DNA of 64,000 bases from Betaproteobacteria bacterium (GCA_009781175.1 WQYQ01000012.1:36873-100872), one strand, 5' to 3'; shown: positions 9,686 through 21,066, numbered from the stretch's first letter. Numbers and translations are program-made. The notes: generated by a model from the letters alone, not told the origin.

Positions 9686-10588
9686 ATGGAAACCGGCAAG
9701 CGGGTGCTTGTTACGGGGCTCTCCGGTTTTACCGGCAAGCATTTATCGGCCGAGCTTGAGCGTCATGGGTATGTGGTGTACGGAATTGGATCGTATCCGG
9801 ACGCATCCCTCGTACACTATCGCCAAGTGGATCTGGAGGATATGGAGGCTCTTAAAGCGGTCGTGCGGGAGATCCGTCCGAATTATGTCGTCCATTTGGC
9901 CGCGATTGCTTTCGTTGGGCACAGCGATGCGAATGCTTTTTATCGTGTCAATGTAATTGGTACCCGGAATTTATTGGAAGCGCTGGCGCCTTATCGCGAT
10001 ACGCTGCATCGTGTTCTGTTGGCGAGTAGCGCCAATATTTATGGCAATGCGACGGAAGGGTGTATTGATGAGGCAACGCTGCCCAATCCGGCGAATGACT
10101 ATGCGGTGAGCAAGCTTGCCATGGAGTATATGGCGCGTTTGTGGTTCGCGCGCCTTCCGATCGTCATTACGCGCCCCTTTAATTACACGGGGGTGGGGCA
10201 AGCCGAAAATTTCCTACTGCCGAAAATTATTGCGTATTTCCGTGCGAAAGCCCCTCGTATTGAATTGGGGAATCTCGATGTCCAGCGCGATTTTTCAGAT
10301 GTTCGGTCGGTCGTATCGGCTTATCGGAAGCTTTTGGAAGCGGCCCCCTCCGGCGAAACTGTCAACGTTTGCTCCGGGAGGCTTTATTCCTTGCGGGATG
10401 CGCTTGCGCTTGCGCAACAGTTGTCCGGGCATTCGCTGGAGGTTCGCGTCAATCCTGAATTCGTGCGCGCGAATGAGGTGAAAACGTTGTATGGCGATCC
10501 CGCGCGTTTGCGTCGTTTGATTGGCGAGTGGTCGAGCATCGAACTGCGGGATACTTTGGCTTGGATGCTTGAGCAGGGGCCGGCGTGA
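9686..10588 (+). CDS. rmd: GDP-4-keto-6-deoxy-D-mannose reductase
   Basis: A 300-residue short-chain dehydrogenase with VLVTGLSGFTGKHL (NAD(P) loop), VHLAAIAFVGHSD, SSANIYGN and the catalytic YAVSKLAMEYM. GNLDVQRDFSDVRSVVSAY resembles the Gmd/Rmd subgroup. Following gmd directly, it most likely reduces GDP-4-keto-6-deoxymannose to GDP-D-rhamnose, the donor for A-band-type rhamnans. A role in making GDP-6-deoxy-D-talose cannot be excluded by sequence alone. The last codons overlap the start of the next gene (GTGA). Confidence 0.85.
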   Translation: METGKRVLVTGLSGFTGKHLSAELERHGYVVYGIGSYPDASLVHYRQVDLEDMEALKAVVREIRPNYVVHLAAIAFVGHSDANAFYRVNVIGTRNLLEALAPYRDTLHRVLLASSANIYGNATEGCIDEATLPNPANDYAVSKLAMEYMARLWFARLPIVITRPFNYTGVGQAENFLLPKIIAYFRAKAPRIELGNLDVQRDFSDVRSVVSAYRKLLEAAPSGETVNVCSGRLYSLRDALALAQQLSGHSLEVRVNPEFVRANEVKTLYGDPARLRRLIGEWSSIELRDTLAWMLEQGPA

Positions 10589-11733
10589 CGCGCGTTGTAT
10601 TGGGGGTCGAAGTAATTCGGCCTCCGCTCACGGGGACGGGCCGTTATGCTCTGGAGCTGGCAACGCATTTGTCCGAACTCGACGGGATTGAGGATCTACG
10701 GTTTTTTGCCGGCAGAAAGATGGTCGAATCTCCCGGCGATGCTCTGTCGGCCCCCATGCTTTCATTGGAGACCCGCAAACGATTAGCTCAAAGCAAAATA
10801 GTCCTGGGAGCCTACCGCGTATTGGCCCCGTTGCATAAGCGGATGGTTCTTCGTGCTTATGCGGGGTATGTATTTCACGGCCCGAATTATTATATTCCTC
10901 CGTTTCCCGGTCCTGCCGTTGCGACGTTTCACGATTTATCGATTTATAAATTCCCCGAGCATCATCCTGAACCGCGTGTCAGGTATATGCAAAAGGAAAT
11001 TCCCCTTGCATTGAAGCGGGCAGCTTTTCTGATTACGGATTCGGAAGCGACGCGTCGGGAAGTGGTTGAATATTTCGGCTTGCCGGTATCTTCCGTGGTG
11101 GCGGTTCCACTTGCCTCGGGTGGGGCGTTCAAGCCACGTTCCGAAGTGGAAACCCGATCTGTTTTAGAGCGTTTCGGTCTGACGCATGGTCGTTATTTGT
11201 TGTATGTGGGGACGATCGAGCCGAGGAAGAATCTTGGCGTGTTGCTAGATGCCTATGCGGGGCTTCCCGCCGTGCTGCGTGAGCGCTATCCGCTCGTGCT
11301 TGCGGGCTATCGAGGTTGGAAAAGCGAGGCGCTTTTGGCGCGCATCGGGCAGTTGCGAAGCAGGGGGATGGTTCACTATCTCGATTATGTCGAGGAAGAA
11401 AATTTACCGATTTTATTTTCTGGCGCCAGGGCCTTTGCCTACCCTTCCTTATACGAAGGGTTCGGACTTCCCGTGCTGGAGGCATTGGGTTCCGGGATTC
11501 CCGTTGTGTGTTCCAACGCGACTTCCTTGCCGGAAGTGGCGGGCGATGCGGCTTTGCTTGTTGAGGGGGGCGATGTCGACGCAACCCGAAATGCGTTGGA
11601 GAAAGCACTGGCGGACGAAAGCTGGCGCTCTTTGGCAATAAAGCTTGGATTGGCTCAGGCGAGCCGCTTTACTTGGCATGAAACCGCGTGCAAGACCTTG
11701 GATGTCTATAACATGGCCCTCGCCAAGTGTTGA
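10585..11733 (+). CDS. wbpY: GT4 glycosyltransferase, WbpY/WbdB-like
   Basis: A 382-residue GT-B enzyme. The start [22 protein letters not shown] matches the acceptor-domain signature of WbpY-type D-rhamnosyl/mannosyltransferases. [18 protein letters not shown] and [19 protein letters not shown] mark the nucleotide-sugar domain. It probably transfers D-rhamnose or D-mannose from a GDP donor to the lipid-linked chain in the cytoplasm. Translation starts with GTG overlapping the rmd stop. The gene name is by resemblance and context; linkage specificity is not readable. Confidence 0.78.
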   Translation: MTRVVLGVEVIRPPLTGTGRYALELATHLSELDGIEDLRFFAGRKMVESPGDALSAPMLSLETRKRLAQSKIVLGAYRVLAPLHKRMVLRAYAGYVFHGPNYYIPPFPGPAVATFHDLSIYKFPEHHPEPRVRYMQKEIPLALKRAAFLITDSEATRREVVEYFGLPVSSVVAVPLASGGAFKPRSEVETRSVLERFGLTHGRYLLYVGTIEPRKNLGVLLDAYAGLPAVLRERYPLVLAGYRGWKSEALLARIGQLRSRGMVHYLDYVEEENLPILFSGARAFAYPSLYEGFGLPVLEALGSGIPVVCSNATSLPEVAGDAALLVEGGDVDATRNALEKALADESWRSLAIKLGLAQASRFTWHETACKTLDVYNMALAKC

Positions 11734-12875
11734 ATAGGGAGCAGGGATTGCGTGTCGTGCATGTTTACCGGACGTATTTTCCGGAAACTCAAGGCGGGTT
11801 GCAGGAAGCGATTCGACAGATCTGCCGGGCGACGGCAAAGGTCGGCGTTGAAAATTCGGTTTTTACCTTGGCCAAAAATCCGGTGCCGAAGACTTTGCAT
11901 ACGGAAGAGGCCCAAGTGCAGAGAGGACGATGTGTTGTCGAAATTGCCTCCTGCGATATTGGCTCCCCTGCTGTGATTTTTCAGTTTCGCCGCTTGGTCC
12001 GCGAGGTGGACTTGTTGCATTTCCACTATCCCTGGCCTTTTGGGGATGTTTTGGGGTTGTTGGGCGGGGGTGCGAAGCCCTTTGTCGTGACTTATCATTC
12101 CGACATTGTGCGTCAGCGGCTTTTGGAAGGGTGTTATGCTCCTATCCGCGCGCTTTTTTTTCGTCGTGCCGCGCGGATCATTACAACCTCTCCCGCCTAT
12201 CAGGCAGGGAGCCAATTTTTGCGCGCCATTCGCCGTCCGGTGGAAACGATTCCCTTGTGTCTGGATGAGTTTTTCGTGCCAGCGGTCGATTCCGCCCTCG
12301 TTGATGTTTGGCGGAAGCGAATCGGTAACGTCTTTTTTCTTTTCGTTGGCGTCTTGCGCTATTACAAAGGGTTAGACTATTTAGTGCAGGCTGCGATAAT
12401 GACTGGCTTGCCCGTTGTCATTGCAGGAGAGGGACCCGAAAAGAATCGCTTGCGTGCTTTAGGGGGCCGATACTCCAACATCCATTTTGTCGGCCATGTA
12501 GACGACACGAACAAGTATGCGCTGCTGGATGCATGCCGGGCTGTCGTTTTCCCCTCGCATTTGAGATCGGAAGCATTTGGCGTGACTTTATTGGAAGGCG
12601 CCATACGGAAAAAACCGCTGATCTCAACGGAGATTGGGACGGGGACTTCTTATGTCAACCAGGATGGGGTAACCGGATTCGTCGTCCCGCCCGCGAATTC
12701 CGAGCGTTTGGCGGCGGCGATGAAGCAACTCGCAGAGAATGCGGAAATGGCGGAGCGGATGGGGAAGGCAAGTTACCTACGCTACCAGGAGCTTTTTTCC
12801 GCGCAAGCCGTTGGTGAGAGGTATCGGGCTCTATACCAGGATGTAGTAACGCAACATCGTTCGGCTTCCGTATAG
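11727..12875 (+). CDS. wbpZ: GT4 glycosyltransferase, WbpZ-like
   Basis: A GT-B glycosyltransferase. LRVVHVYRTYFPETQGGLQEAI matches the start of WbpZ-like enzymes that begin the A-band chain, and VGVLRYYKGLDYLVQAA, VIAGEGPEKNRLRAL and FPSHLRSEAFGVTLLEGA form the donor site. The likely job is adding the first or second GDP-derived sugar to undecaprenyl-PP-linked acceptor. The GTG at 11727 overlaps the previous stop. A TTG at 11748, with AGGGAG about seven bases upstream, would start exactly at LRVVHVY and is a good alternative. The function is inferred from its pairing with gmd, rmd and the WbpY-like gene. Confidence 0.78.
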   Translation: MLNREQGLRVVHVYRTYFPETQGGLQEAIRQICRATAKVGVENSVFTLAKNPVPKTLHTEEAQVQRGRCVVEIASCDIGSPAVIFQFRRLVREVDLLHFHYPWPFGDVLGLLGGGAKPFVVTYHSDIVRQRLLEGCYAPIRALFFRRAARIITTSPAYQAGSQFLRAIRRPVETIPLCLDEFFVPAVDSALVDVWRKRIGNVFFLFVGVLRYYKGLDYLVQAAIMTGLPVVIAGEGPEKNRLRALGGRYSNIHFVGHVDDTNKYALLDACRAVVFPSHLRSEAFGVTLLEGAIRKKPLISTEIGTGTSYVNQDGVTGFVVPPANSERLAAAMKQLAENAEMAERMGKASYLRYQELFSAQAVGERYRALYQDVVTQHRSASV

Positions 12876-12961
12876 ATAGTTTTTTGCTCAATAGATGTGC
12901 TGTTTGCACCAGTGGCATAGGGTCTTGGTGTCGTCACAAACAAAATACATAAGCAAAAAAT

Positions 12962-14875
12962 ATGAAAACTATTTCCTCCGCCGGGATCGCGATATCACGG
13001 TGGCGACAAATTACGGTATTTCTGGCGGATATGTTGGCGGCTATAGCCGCATGGGCTTGTGCATATTTGCTCCGATTTAATGGAGAGGTGCCGACGGAAT
13101 TTATTGGAAGTGGAGTCGCTGCCTGTTTGGTCGCTTTGCCAATATACGCGATTTTATTTTATGGCTTTGGCTTGTATCGTGGAATCTGGTTATTCGCGAG
13201 TTTGCCGGACTTCATCCGTATCGCAAAAGCGGTTATCGCCGTTGCGGCTGTAACGGTTGTTTTGAATGTATTTCTTGCGCTTAAACCTCCTGTACCAAGA
13301 GCGGTATTTCTTTTGTACCCTTTGTTTCTGCTTGTCTGGATGGGGGGCAGCCGGCTTGCTTATCGTGTTTGGAAAGAGCACGCCCGCTATGGGGATTTGA
13401 TTGGGCGCGGCCAGCCGGTAATCATCATTGGTGCTGGTAGGGCGGGGGCAAACCTAGTTGCCGAACTTAGCCGCTCTGCCGAGTGGCGTGTTGTGGGTTT
13501 GCTCGATGATGACCCCAAAAAAATTGGCCGAGAGCTTTCGGGAATCAAGGTCTACGGACGAATCGGAGACTTGGCGTTGTGGGCGTCCAAGCTTAAAGCA
13601 AACCATGCGATTATCGCGATGCCTTCCGCGCCTCATGAGGTTCGGCAGCGCGCTGCGACAGTGTGTTTGCGCAGTGGTGTGCACGTCATGACTTTGCCTG
13701 CGATTGAAGACGTTGTGCGTGGGGGGGCTTCCGCAGGGAAATTCCGCGATCTGAATCTTTATGATTTGATTGGCCGCAGGGAAGTGGAAATCAATACCCC
13801 GGAAGTGGCGGGGATGCTTCGCGGACGGGTGGTGATGGTATCCGGGGCTGGAGGATCGATCGGTTCGGAATTGTGCCGCCAGATTGTGCGCTTCAAACCT
13901 GCGCAGTTGATTTTGTTGGAGCAGAGTGAATTCGCGCTTTATTCTATTCACGAAGAATTGCATGAGCGGTTTCCTGATATTGAATGTATTCCTCTCGCTG
14001 GAGATGTGCGAGATGGCGTTTGGCTTGACGCAATTTTTGCGCAATATTCGCCGTCGGTCGTTTTCCATGCGGCAGCCTATAAACATGTGCCGCTGATGGA
14101 AGAGCGTAATACATGGCAAGCGATTCGGAATAATGTATATGGCACCTATAAAATCGGCAGCATTTCAGCGGCCTATCGCGTGGAGCGGTTTGTGCTGGTG
14201 TCTACCGACAAAGCGGTTAATCCGACCAATGTCATGGGGGCGAGCAAGCGGATGGCCGAAATGGTTTGTCAGGTATTGCAGCAAGGGGCTAAAAATACGC
14301 GTTTTGAAATCGTGCGTTTCGGCAATGTGCTGGGCAGTGCGGGGAGCGTGATCCCGAAATTCCAGGACCAAATTGCGCGGGGTGGCCCTGTTACGGTCAC
14401 TCACCCCGAAATTACGCGTTATTTCATGTCGATTCCCGAGGCGGCGCGGCTTGTATTGCAAGCGGCTGCGATGGGCGTGGGCGGCGATGTATTCGTAATG
14501 GATATGGGGCAGCCTGTAAAAATCGCGGATCTGGCGCGTGATTTGATTCGCCTTTCCGGTTATACGGAAGAGCAGGTTAAGCTCGTTTTTACAGGGCTGC
14601 GTCCGGGCGAAAAACTTTACGAAGAGTTGCTCGCCGATCAAGAACAAACCCGGGAGACGCATCATCCGAAGCTGCGCATAGCCAAAGCCCGGGAGGTTTC
14701 CGATGCCTGGTTGTCGGAGGTTCTGGCTTGGGTGGCGGAAAGCACGATTCCGGGAGACGATGAGGTTCGTCGTGACCTGCGGCGCTGGGTGCCGGAATAT
14801 ATGCCCGCGCGTCGTCCAGCGCTCTCGCTTGTTCCGCCTCCTCTGGTTCTCCAAAATCAATCAGGCGCAGCTTAA
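12962..14875 (+). CDS. wbpM: UDP-sugar 4,6-dehydratase, WbpM/CapD family
   Basis: A 637-residue inner-membrane enzyme. Four hydrophobic segments occupy about residues 15–125. A first Rossmann region follows (IIGAGRAGANLVAEL), then the catalytic SDR domain with SGAGGSIGSELCRQI and FHAAAYKHVPLMEE. The active site reads VSTDKAVNPTNVMGASKR: Met-x3-Lys replaces the usual Tyr-x3-Lys, which is normal for the large WbpM class. These enzymes convert UDP-GlcNAc to a 4-keto-6-deoxy sugar for N-acetylfucosamine or QuiNAc-type O-antigens. It closes the polysaccharide cluster. Its donor is UDP-linked, so the locus appears to make both GDP- and UDP-derived deoxysugars. Confidence 0.9.
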   Translation: MKTISSAGIAISRWRQITVFLADMLAAIAAWACAYLLRFNGEVPTEFIGSGVAACLVALPIYAILFYGFGLYRGIWLFASLPDFIRIAKAVIAVAAVTVVLNVFLALKPPVPRAVFLLYPLFLLVWMGGSRLAYRVWKEHARYGDLIGRGQPVIIIGAGRAGANLVAELSRSAEWRVVGLLDDDPKKIGRELSGIKVYGRIGDLALWASKLKANHAIIAMPSAPHEVRQRAATVCLRSGVHVMTLPAIEDVVRGGASAGKFRDLNLYDLIGRREVEINTPEVAGMLRGRVVMVSGAGGSIGSELCRQIVRFKPAQLILLEQSEFALYSIHEELHERFPDIECIPLAGDVRDGVWLDAIFAQYSPSVVFHAAAYKHVPLMEERNTWQAIRNNVYGTYKIGSISAAYRVERFVLVSTDKAVNPTNVMGASKRMAEMVCQVLQQGAKNTRFEIVRFGNVLGSAGSVIPKFQDQIARGGPVTVTHPEITRYFMSIPEAARLVLQAAAMGVGGDVFVMDMGQPVKIADLARDLIRLSGYTEEQVKLVFTGLRPGEKLYEELLADQEQTRETHHPKLRIAKAREVSDAWLSEVLAWVAESTIPGDDEVRRDLRRWVPEYMPARRPALSLVPPPLVLQNQSGAA

Positions 14876-14886
14876 GTTTTTTAGTC

Positions 14887-15714
14887 ATGTCGCGTTATGT
14901 GATTGGTGATCTGCAAGGGCATCTGCAGCCGTTGCATAGGTTGTTGGACCGGTGCGGCGCTGATGTAAGCGTGGATACCCTTTGGTTTTGTGGCGATCTA
15001 GTTAACCGGGGGCGCGACAATGCCGACACCCTGCGCTACGTGCGTGCTTTAGGCACGCGTGGCGTGGCTGTTTTGGGTAATCACGATTTCTATTTGCTTG
15101 GCGTTGCATGCGGCGCTATTCCTCGCGGCAAAGACGATACGCTTGACGATGTGCTATCGGCCCCCGACCGCAACGAGTTGATCGAGTGGCTTCGTCACCG
15201 GCCCTTGATGCATGTCGAAGCTGATTACGCGCTCGTACATGCCGGGCTTTTGCCTGAGTGGACGATTCCTAAGGCCCGGGCGCTTGCGCGTGAGGTCGAG
15301 GAGGTGTTGCAAGGGCCTCGTTGGATTGAATTTCTGCGTAATCTATGGGGCGCGCAGCCTACGCGCTGGCGGGATGATCTGGAGGGTTGGGACCGGCTGC
15401 GCGTGATCGTTAATGCAATGTGCCGTTTGCGCATGTGTTCGGCCGACGGAGAAATGGCCCTTAAATACAAGGGGCCCATTGCCGATGCGCCCGATGGTCT
15501 CCTGCCCTGGTTCCGTGTTCCAGGCCGGCGCAGCACGACACATACTATTTTGTGTGGACATTGGTCCGCGTTGGGTTTCTACGCTGCGGAAGGTGTTCTT
15601 GCGCTCGATACGGGCTGTGTGTGGGGCGGTTGTTTAACCGCCGTTCGGCTTGAGGATCGGAAAGTTTTTTCCGTGCAATGCACTCAAGCCGCCCAGCCTT
15701 CCGGCTGGGACTGA
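14887..15714 (+). CDS. apaH: Symmetrical diadenosine tetraphosphatase
   Basis: Hydrolyses Ap4A to two ADP in the cytoplasm, limiting alarmone and NpnN-RNA cap levels. The 275-residue protein has the metallophosphoesterase motifs YVIGDLQGHLQPL, FCGDLVNRG and VLGNHDFYLLGVA in order, then VHAGLLPEW and ILCGHWSALGFY for the remaining metal ligands. Length fits ApaH. It begins 11 bases after the wbpM-like stop and may be read through from it. The last codons form a small perfect hairpin (CCCAGCC at 15692, GGCTGGG at 15703), and another (CCCCAA/TTGGGG, 15731–15750) follows the stop between the convergent genes. Confidence 0.95.
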   Translation: MSRYVIGDLQGHLQPLHRLLDRCGADVSVDTLWFCGDLVNRGRDNADTLRYVRALGTRGVAVLGNHDFYLLGVACGAIPRGKDDTLDDVLSAPDRNELIEWLRHRPLMHVEADYALVHAGLLPEWTIPKARALAREVEEVLQGPRWIEFLRNLWGAQPTRWRDDLEGWDRLRVIVNAMCRLRMCSADGEMALKYKGPIADAPDGLLPWFRVPGRRSTTHTILCGHWSALGFYAAEGVLALDTGCVWGGCLTAVRLEDRKVFSVQCTQAAQPSGWD

Positions 15715-15730
15715 GCGCATAGATAAGTCA

Positions 15731-15750
15731 CCCCAATCTGGGGCTTGGGG
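15731..15750. terminator. Possible weak terminator between convergent genes
   Basis: CCCCAA at 15731–15736 pairs with TTGGGG at 15745–15750 across an 8-base loop, in the 65-base gap between the ends of apaH and the aldo/keto reductase. There is no clear T-run on either side, so this is a tentative call. Confidence 0.25.
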
Positions 15751-15779
15751 CTTCCTCTCCATGCTGTTGTGCACCTTTC

Positions 15780-17513
<1,734 letters not shown>

Positions 17514-17582
17514 TCAATATTTTGTAAGCCGGCTTTGCCCGCTCGCAGTGGCACGGCCGTCTTAGCGCACGCATGGCCGTAC

Positions 17583-18374
17583 TCAGGCTATGGCATCGTT
17601 ATACGGCGGTGTTTCGCTTTTGGAGTGTCGCGGTGCTTGTGCGAAATCCAGCCGAGCCGCGATTTCGTCGTGAGCATGCGATGCGATGTGCTGGCGTTCG
17701 CGCCGCGTATCGATGGCTTTCAGTGCATGCGCTTCCGCGATCAGACCCTGTGCGAGCGTGATGGCGCGCAGGCACTCCCAAAGGCTGATGTCACCATCGT
17801 AAGCGGGGGCGAAGCTGATCGGGTTTTGCGCGTCCCGGTAGCGCAATGCAACGGGAACGATGGCGGTTTCAGTGTCCACGGCCGCCTGCATCGTCGCGGA
17901 GCGGAATGGAAGCAGATGAGTGCCGTTGGTGGTGGTGCCCTCAGGGAATACGACGATCGCGGCGCCGTCGCGCAGATGATGTTTGAGCGTCTCCGTGGTC
18001 TGTTGGGCGGCGCGGCGGTTTCCGCGCTGAATGAAAACCGTCTCCGTGTTCGCGACGAGCCAGCCTATCACCGGCCAGGAGCGGACATCATCCTTGCATA
18101 CGAACGCACAGGGGCGCAGCGCATTGATGACGAAGATATCGAGCCACGAGATATGGTTGGCGACGATGAATAAACCGCCGTGCGCGGGAAGCGCTCCAGA
18201 TATATCCAGCCGGACGCCAAGACGGGCGAGCAATTGACGCGACCAGATCTGTTTGGCCCTGCGTTGCGATGCCCGCGAACGGAAGCGGAAGGTGCCGGCG
18301 ACGATGGCGCAGCCCCAGATTAAATGTAGGAGCACTAATAGGCTTCGCCAGGCGGCGCGGACTTGTCGGAACAC
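17583..18374 (-). CDS. plsC: 1-acyl-sn-glycerol-3-phosphate acyltransferase
   Basis: Acylates lysophosphatidate to phosphatidate at the inner membrane. The catalytic HX4D box is VANHISWLDIFV, the glycerol-phosphate site is VFIQRGNRRAAQQ, and VVFPEGTTTNG is the third conserved block. The first ~30 residues form a hydrophobic anchor. At 263 residues it is slightly long, and the last ~50 residues look unstructured. It is divergent from ybaK, with 141 bases between the starts. In related Betaproteobacteria a plsC often sits near gmhB; here it is far from gmhB and may be a second copy (inference). Confidence 0.9.
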   Translation of the reverse strand: MFRQVRAAWRSLLVLLHLIWGCAIVAGTFRFRSRASQRRAKQIWSRQLLARLGVRLDISGALPAHGGLFIVANHISWLDIFVINALRPCAFVCKDDVRSWPVIGWLVANTETVFIQRGNRRAAQQTTETLKHHLRDGAAIVVFPEGTTTNGTHLLPFRSATMQAAVDTETAIVPVALRYRDAQNPISFAPAYDGDISLWECLRAITLAQGLIAEAHALKAIDTRRERQHIASHAHDEIAARLDFAQAPRHSKSETPPYNDAIA

Positions 18375-18515
18375 GAGTTGCTTGATATTGAAAACGGCGC
18401 AAAGCTTGCCGGATTGGGCTGGAGCGGGGCATTGTAGCGCAGGGGAAAATTTTCGCTGGCACTGGATAGTCTGATAGATTTTCCAAGATTTTTTGGATGA
18501 GGATGTGCAAACGGA

Positions 18516-19001
18516 ATGAGTGGTAAATCACCTTCTACGCCTGCGAATCGCTTGCTGCGAGAACGCGGAATAGCGTTTACTGAGCATTTTTATGCTTATG
18601 TTGAGCACGGCGGCACCGAGGTAGCCGCCGGGTCGCTTGGTTTGCCGGAGCATGCGGTGATCAAAACGCTGGTCTTGCAGGATGAAAAAGCGCGCCCGCT
18701 GGTGATGCTGATGCATGGCGACCGCGAGGTTTCAATGAAAAGCCTCGCCCGCGTAATCGGCGTTAAACATGTCGAACCCTGCAAACCGGAAGTTGCGGAA
18801 AAACATTCGGGTTATCGCGTCGGCGGAACTTCACCGTTCGGCACGCGCAAGACGATGGCGGTTTACGTTGAACGCGGCATTCTTGCGCTGGAGCGGATAT
18901 GGATCAACGGCGGCAGCCGGGGCTATTTGCTCGGCCTCGCCCCGGCCGATCTCGTTGCATTGCTGAAACCTGTCGCGGTCGACGCGGCGCAGGCGATTTG
19001 A
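18516..19001 (+). CDS. ybaK: Cys-tRNA(Pro)/aminoacyl-tRNA deacylase
   Basis: A 161-residue YbaK-family editing protein that hydrolyses Cys-tRNA(Pro) made in error by prolyl-tRNA synthetase. Visible features are ALPEHAVIKTLVLQD-like VIKTLVLQDEKARPLVML, the conserved lysine region KSLARVIGVKHVEPCKPE, and the substrate loop YRVGGTSPFGTRKTMAVYVE. Length and order match the family. The start ATG 18516 follows a weak ACGGA. The stop lies two bases before the sugar-transferase gene. Confidence 0.9.
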   Translation: MSGKSPSTPANRLLRERGIAFTEHFYAYVEHGGTEVAAGSLGLPEHAVIKTLVLQDEKARPLVMLMHGDREVSMKSLARVIGVKHVEPCKPEVAEKHSGYRVGGTSPFGTRKTMAVYVERGILALERIWINGGSRGYLLGLAPADLVALLKPVAVDAAQAI

Positions 19002-19003
19002 AT

Positions 19004-19567
19004 ATGTGGAAAAGAGGCTTCGATATTCTTCTGGCGCTGGTGCTGAGCCTAGCGTTCGCATTGCCGATGCTTTTGATCGCGTTGCTGGTGCGGCGAAGTT
19101 CGCCCGGCACCGCGCTGTATTGGTCCGATCGCGTGGGCCGGCATAATAAAATTTTCCGCATGCCGAAGTTCCGTTCGATGCAGACGGGCGCGCCCGTCGT
19201 CGCGACGCATTTACTGACCAACGCGACAGCGCATGTCACACCGCTGGGCCGTGTTCTGCGCAAAACCAGCCTGGATGAACTGCCCCAATTGTGGAGCGTG
19301 CTGCGCGGCGATATGAGCTTCGTCGGGCCGCGCCCGGCGCTGTTCAACCAGTACGATCTGATTGCGTTGCGCACCGAGCATGGGGTTGATGCTCTGCGTC
19401 CTGGCATTACCGGATGGGCGCAGATCAACGGGCGCGACGAACTCGCGGTCCCGGAAAAGGTCCGCTTCGATGCCGAATATCTCGCGCGCGCGAATCTCGC
19501 CTTCGATGTGCGGATTCTCTGGCTGACGTTTTGGCGCGTGCTGCGCCGTCACGGCGTCAGCCATTAG
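19004..19567 (+). CDS. Initiating sugar-phosphate transferase (PglC/WcaJ C-terminal type)
   Basis: A 187-residue monotopic phosphoglycosyl transferase. One membrane-entering helix (DILLALVLSLAFALPMLLIA) is followed by the catalytic domain with MPKFRSMQTG, the Asp-Glu pair in KTSLDELPQLW, LRGDMSFVGPRPAL and RPGITGWAQINGRDE. Such enzymes transfer a sugar-1-phosphate to undecaprenyl phosphate and start a glycan chain. It lacks the N-terminal membrane domain of WbaP/WcaJ and is PglC-sized. Standing 4 kb beyond the glycan cluster, it may be its initiating enzyme (inference). A longer frame from 18899 runs inside ybaK and was not used. Confidence 0.9.
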   Translation: MWKRGFDILLALVLSLAFALPMLLIALLVRRSSPGTALYWSDRVGRHNKIFRMPKFRSMQTGAPVVATHLLTNATAHVTPLGRVLRKTSLDELPQLWSVLRGDMSFVGPRPALFNQYDLIALRTEHGVDALRPGITGWAQINGRDELAVPEKVRFDAEYLARANLAFDVRILWLTFWRVLRRHGVSH

Positions 19568-19580
19568 ATATTCTTTTCTC

Positions 19581-19740
19581 AGAGCCTGTGTTTACGCCGT
19601 CATTCTGCGCGAAGTCGCAGAATCCACTACCTCGGAGGACAAATGGATTCTGCGACTTCGCGCAGAATGACCACGAGTCGAGCGTAAGCGAGACAAACCT
19701 GGGCCGAGAAGACGTCCAATACAGATTCTGAACAGGCTCT
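19581..19740 (+). repeat. Palindromic MITE-like repeat, copy 1
   Basis: The ends are AGAGCCTGT (19581–19589) and ACAGGCTCT (19732–19740), an exact 9-bp terminal inverted repeat. Inside, a perfect 28-bp inverted repeat pairs 19599–19626 with 19644–19671, separated by a 17-base spacer ending GGAGGACAAA. Each arm is itself a short hairpin (TTCTGCG/CGCAGAA). It fills the gap between the sugar transferase and the end of cysN, and its right end touches the cysN stop codon. Confidence 0.85.
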
Positions 19741-21044
19741 CAAAGCACCATCCCTGCGCCCACGGTATTGTTCGTCGCCTCATCGATCACGATGAACGCG
19801 CCCGTCGCGCGGTTCTCCGCGTAAGAGTCGGCGAAAACCGGCTGCGCGAGTTTCCAGTCGACTTCGGCGATATCGTTCATCGCAAGCTGCACGGCGTCGA
19901 TATGTTCCTGGGAGTTAACGTCCACCTTGTAGGCGATCGATGCGAGCTTGGCCTTGACCGTGCGGGTCGTGTGGCGGATCAAGTAAGTGCGGGCTGGTGA
20001 GAGCGGCGTTTCGGAAAGCCAGCACAGCATTGCGCGCAGCGCTTTACGCGGCTCGGGCGCTTCGGCGGTTTTCACGATCATGTCGCCGCGCGAGATGTCG
20101 ATTTCGTCTTCGAGCAGCAACGTGACCGATTGTTCGCTGACTCCGTGCGCGATTGCCGCGTCGCCCAGATGCACGGCCTTGATGCGCGATGTCCGGCCCG
20201 AAGGCAGCAGCGTGACCGCATCGCCGGCTTTGACCGAACCCGATTCGATGCGTCCCATGAAGCCGCGGTAGTCGTGCAAGGCCGGATCGTCGGACGCCTG
20301 CGGGCGGCAAACGTATTGAACCGGGAAGCGGAAAGCCTCGCTGGCCGCCTTGTCTTTGTGCTGGCCTGCGGGCGGAGCGCTTTCGAGAATTTCGAGCAAA
20401 CTTGGGCCTGTGTACCAGGGCGTCGCCTCGCTGCGTGAAACGATATTGTCGCCCGCGAGCGCGGAGATCGGGATGAAGCGCACCTCGAAGCCTTTCGCGC
20501 TCAGCCCCATTTTGTCGGCGAAGGCAAGGTATTCGGCGCGGATGCGTTCGAAAACGCTTTCGTCGTAGTCGACGAGATCCATCTTGTTGACCGCGACGAC
20601 CAGGTGCGGAACGCCGACGAGATGCGCGATGTAGCTGTGGCGGCGGGTTTGGGCGAGCACGCCTTTGCGCGCGTCGATCATGATGATCGCGAGATTCGTG
20701 GTCGACGCGGCGGTCACCATGTTGCGCGTGTACTGCTCGTGCCCCGGCGCGTCGGCGATGATGTATTTGCGCGTGGCGGTGCTGAAATACCGGTAGGCGA
20801 CATCGATCGTGATGCCCTGCTCGCGCTCGGCTTGCAGGCCGTCGGTGAGCAGCGCGAGGTCGGGCGCGGCGAGTCCCCGTTTGCGCGAGGTCTTTTCGAT
20901 CGCGCTCAGCGCGTCGGCGAGAATCGTTTTGGTGTCGTAGAGCAGGCGGCCGATCAGCGTGCTCTTGCCGTCGTCGACGCTGCCGCAGGTCATGAAACGC
21001 AGCAGGCCGTTGTCTTGGTTGGGGAGGTGTTCGATTGCGGACAT
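19740..21044 (-). CDS. cysN: Sulfate adenylyltransferase GTPase subunit
   Basis: Couples GTP hydrolysis to APS formation from ATP and sulfate, together with CysD. The G-domain is clear: MTCGSVDDGKSTLIGRL (P-loop), REQGITIDVAYRYF (switch I), IIADAPGHEQY and AVNKMDL. EF-Tu-like domains 2 and 3 follow. At 434 residues it lacks the C-terminal APS kinase (CysC) found in fused CysNC proteins. This fits a pathway using an APS reductase directly. ATG 21044 is chosen because 14 residues upstream are not family-like. It is separated from cysD by 224 bases that contain a palindromic repeat, so it may have reduced co-transcription with cysD. Confidence 0.96.
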   Translation of the reverse strand: MSAIEHLPNQDNGLLRFMTCGSVDDGKSTLIGRLLYDTKTILADALSAIEKTSRKRGLAAPDLALLTDGLQAEREQGITIDVAYRYFSTATRKYIIADAPGHEQYTRNMVTAASTTNLAIIMIDARKGVLAQTRRHSYIAHLVGVPHLVVAVNKMDLVDYDESVFERIRAEYLAFADKMGLSAKGFEVRFIPISALAGDNIVSRSEATPWYTGPSLLEILESAPPAGQHKDKAASEAFRFPVQYVCRPQASDDPALHDYRGFMGRIESGSVKAGDAVTLLPSGRTSRIKAVHLGDAAIAHGVSEQSVTLLLEDEIDISRGDMIVKTAEAPEPRKALRAMLCWLSETPLSPARTYLIRHTTRTVKAKLASIAYKVDVNSQEHIDAVQLAMNDIAEVDWKLAQPVFADSYAENRATGAFIVIDEATNNTVGAGMVL

Positions 21045-21066
21045 GTTTTCAACTCTTTCAATAATT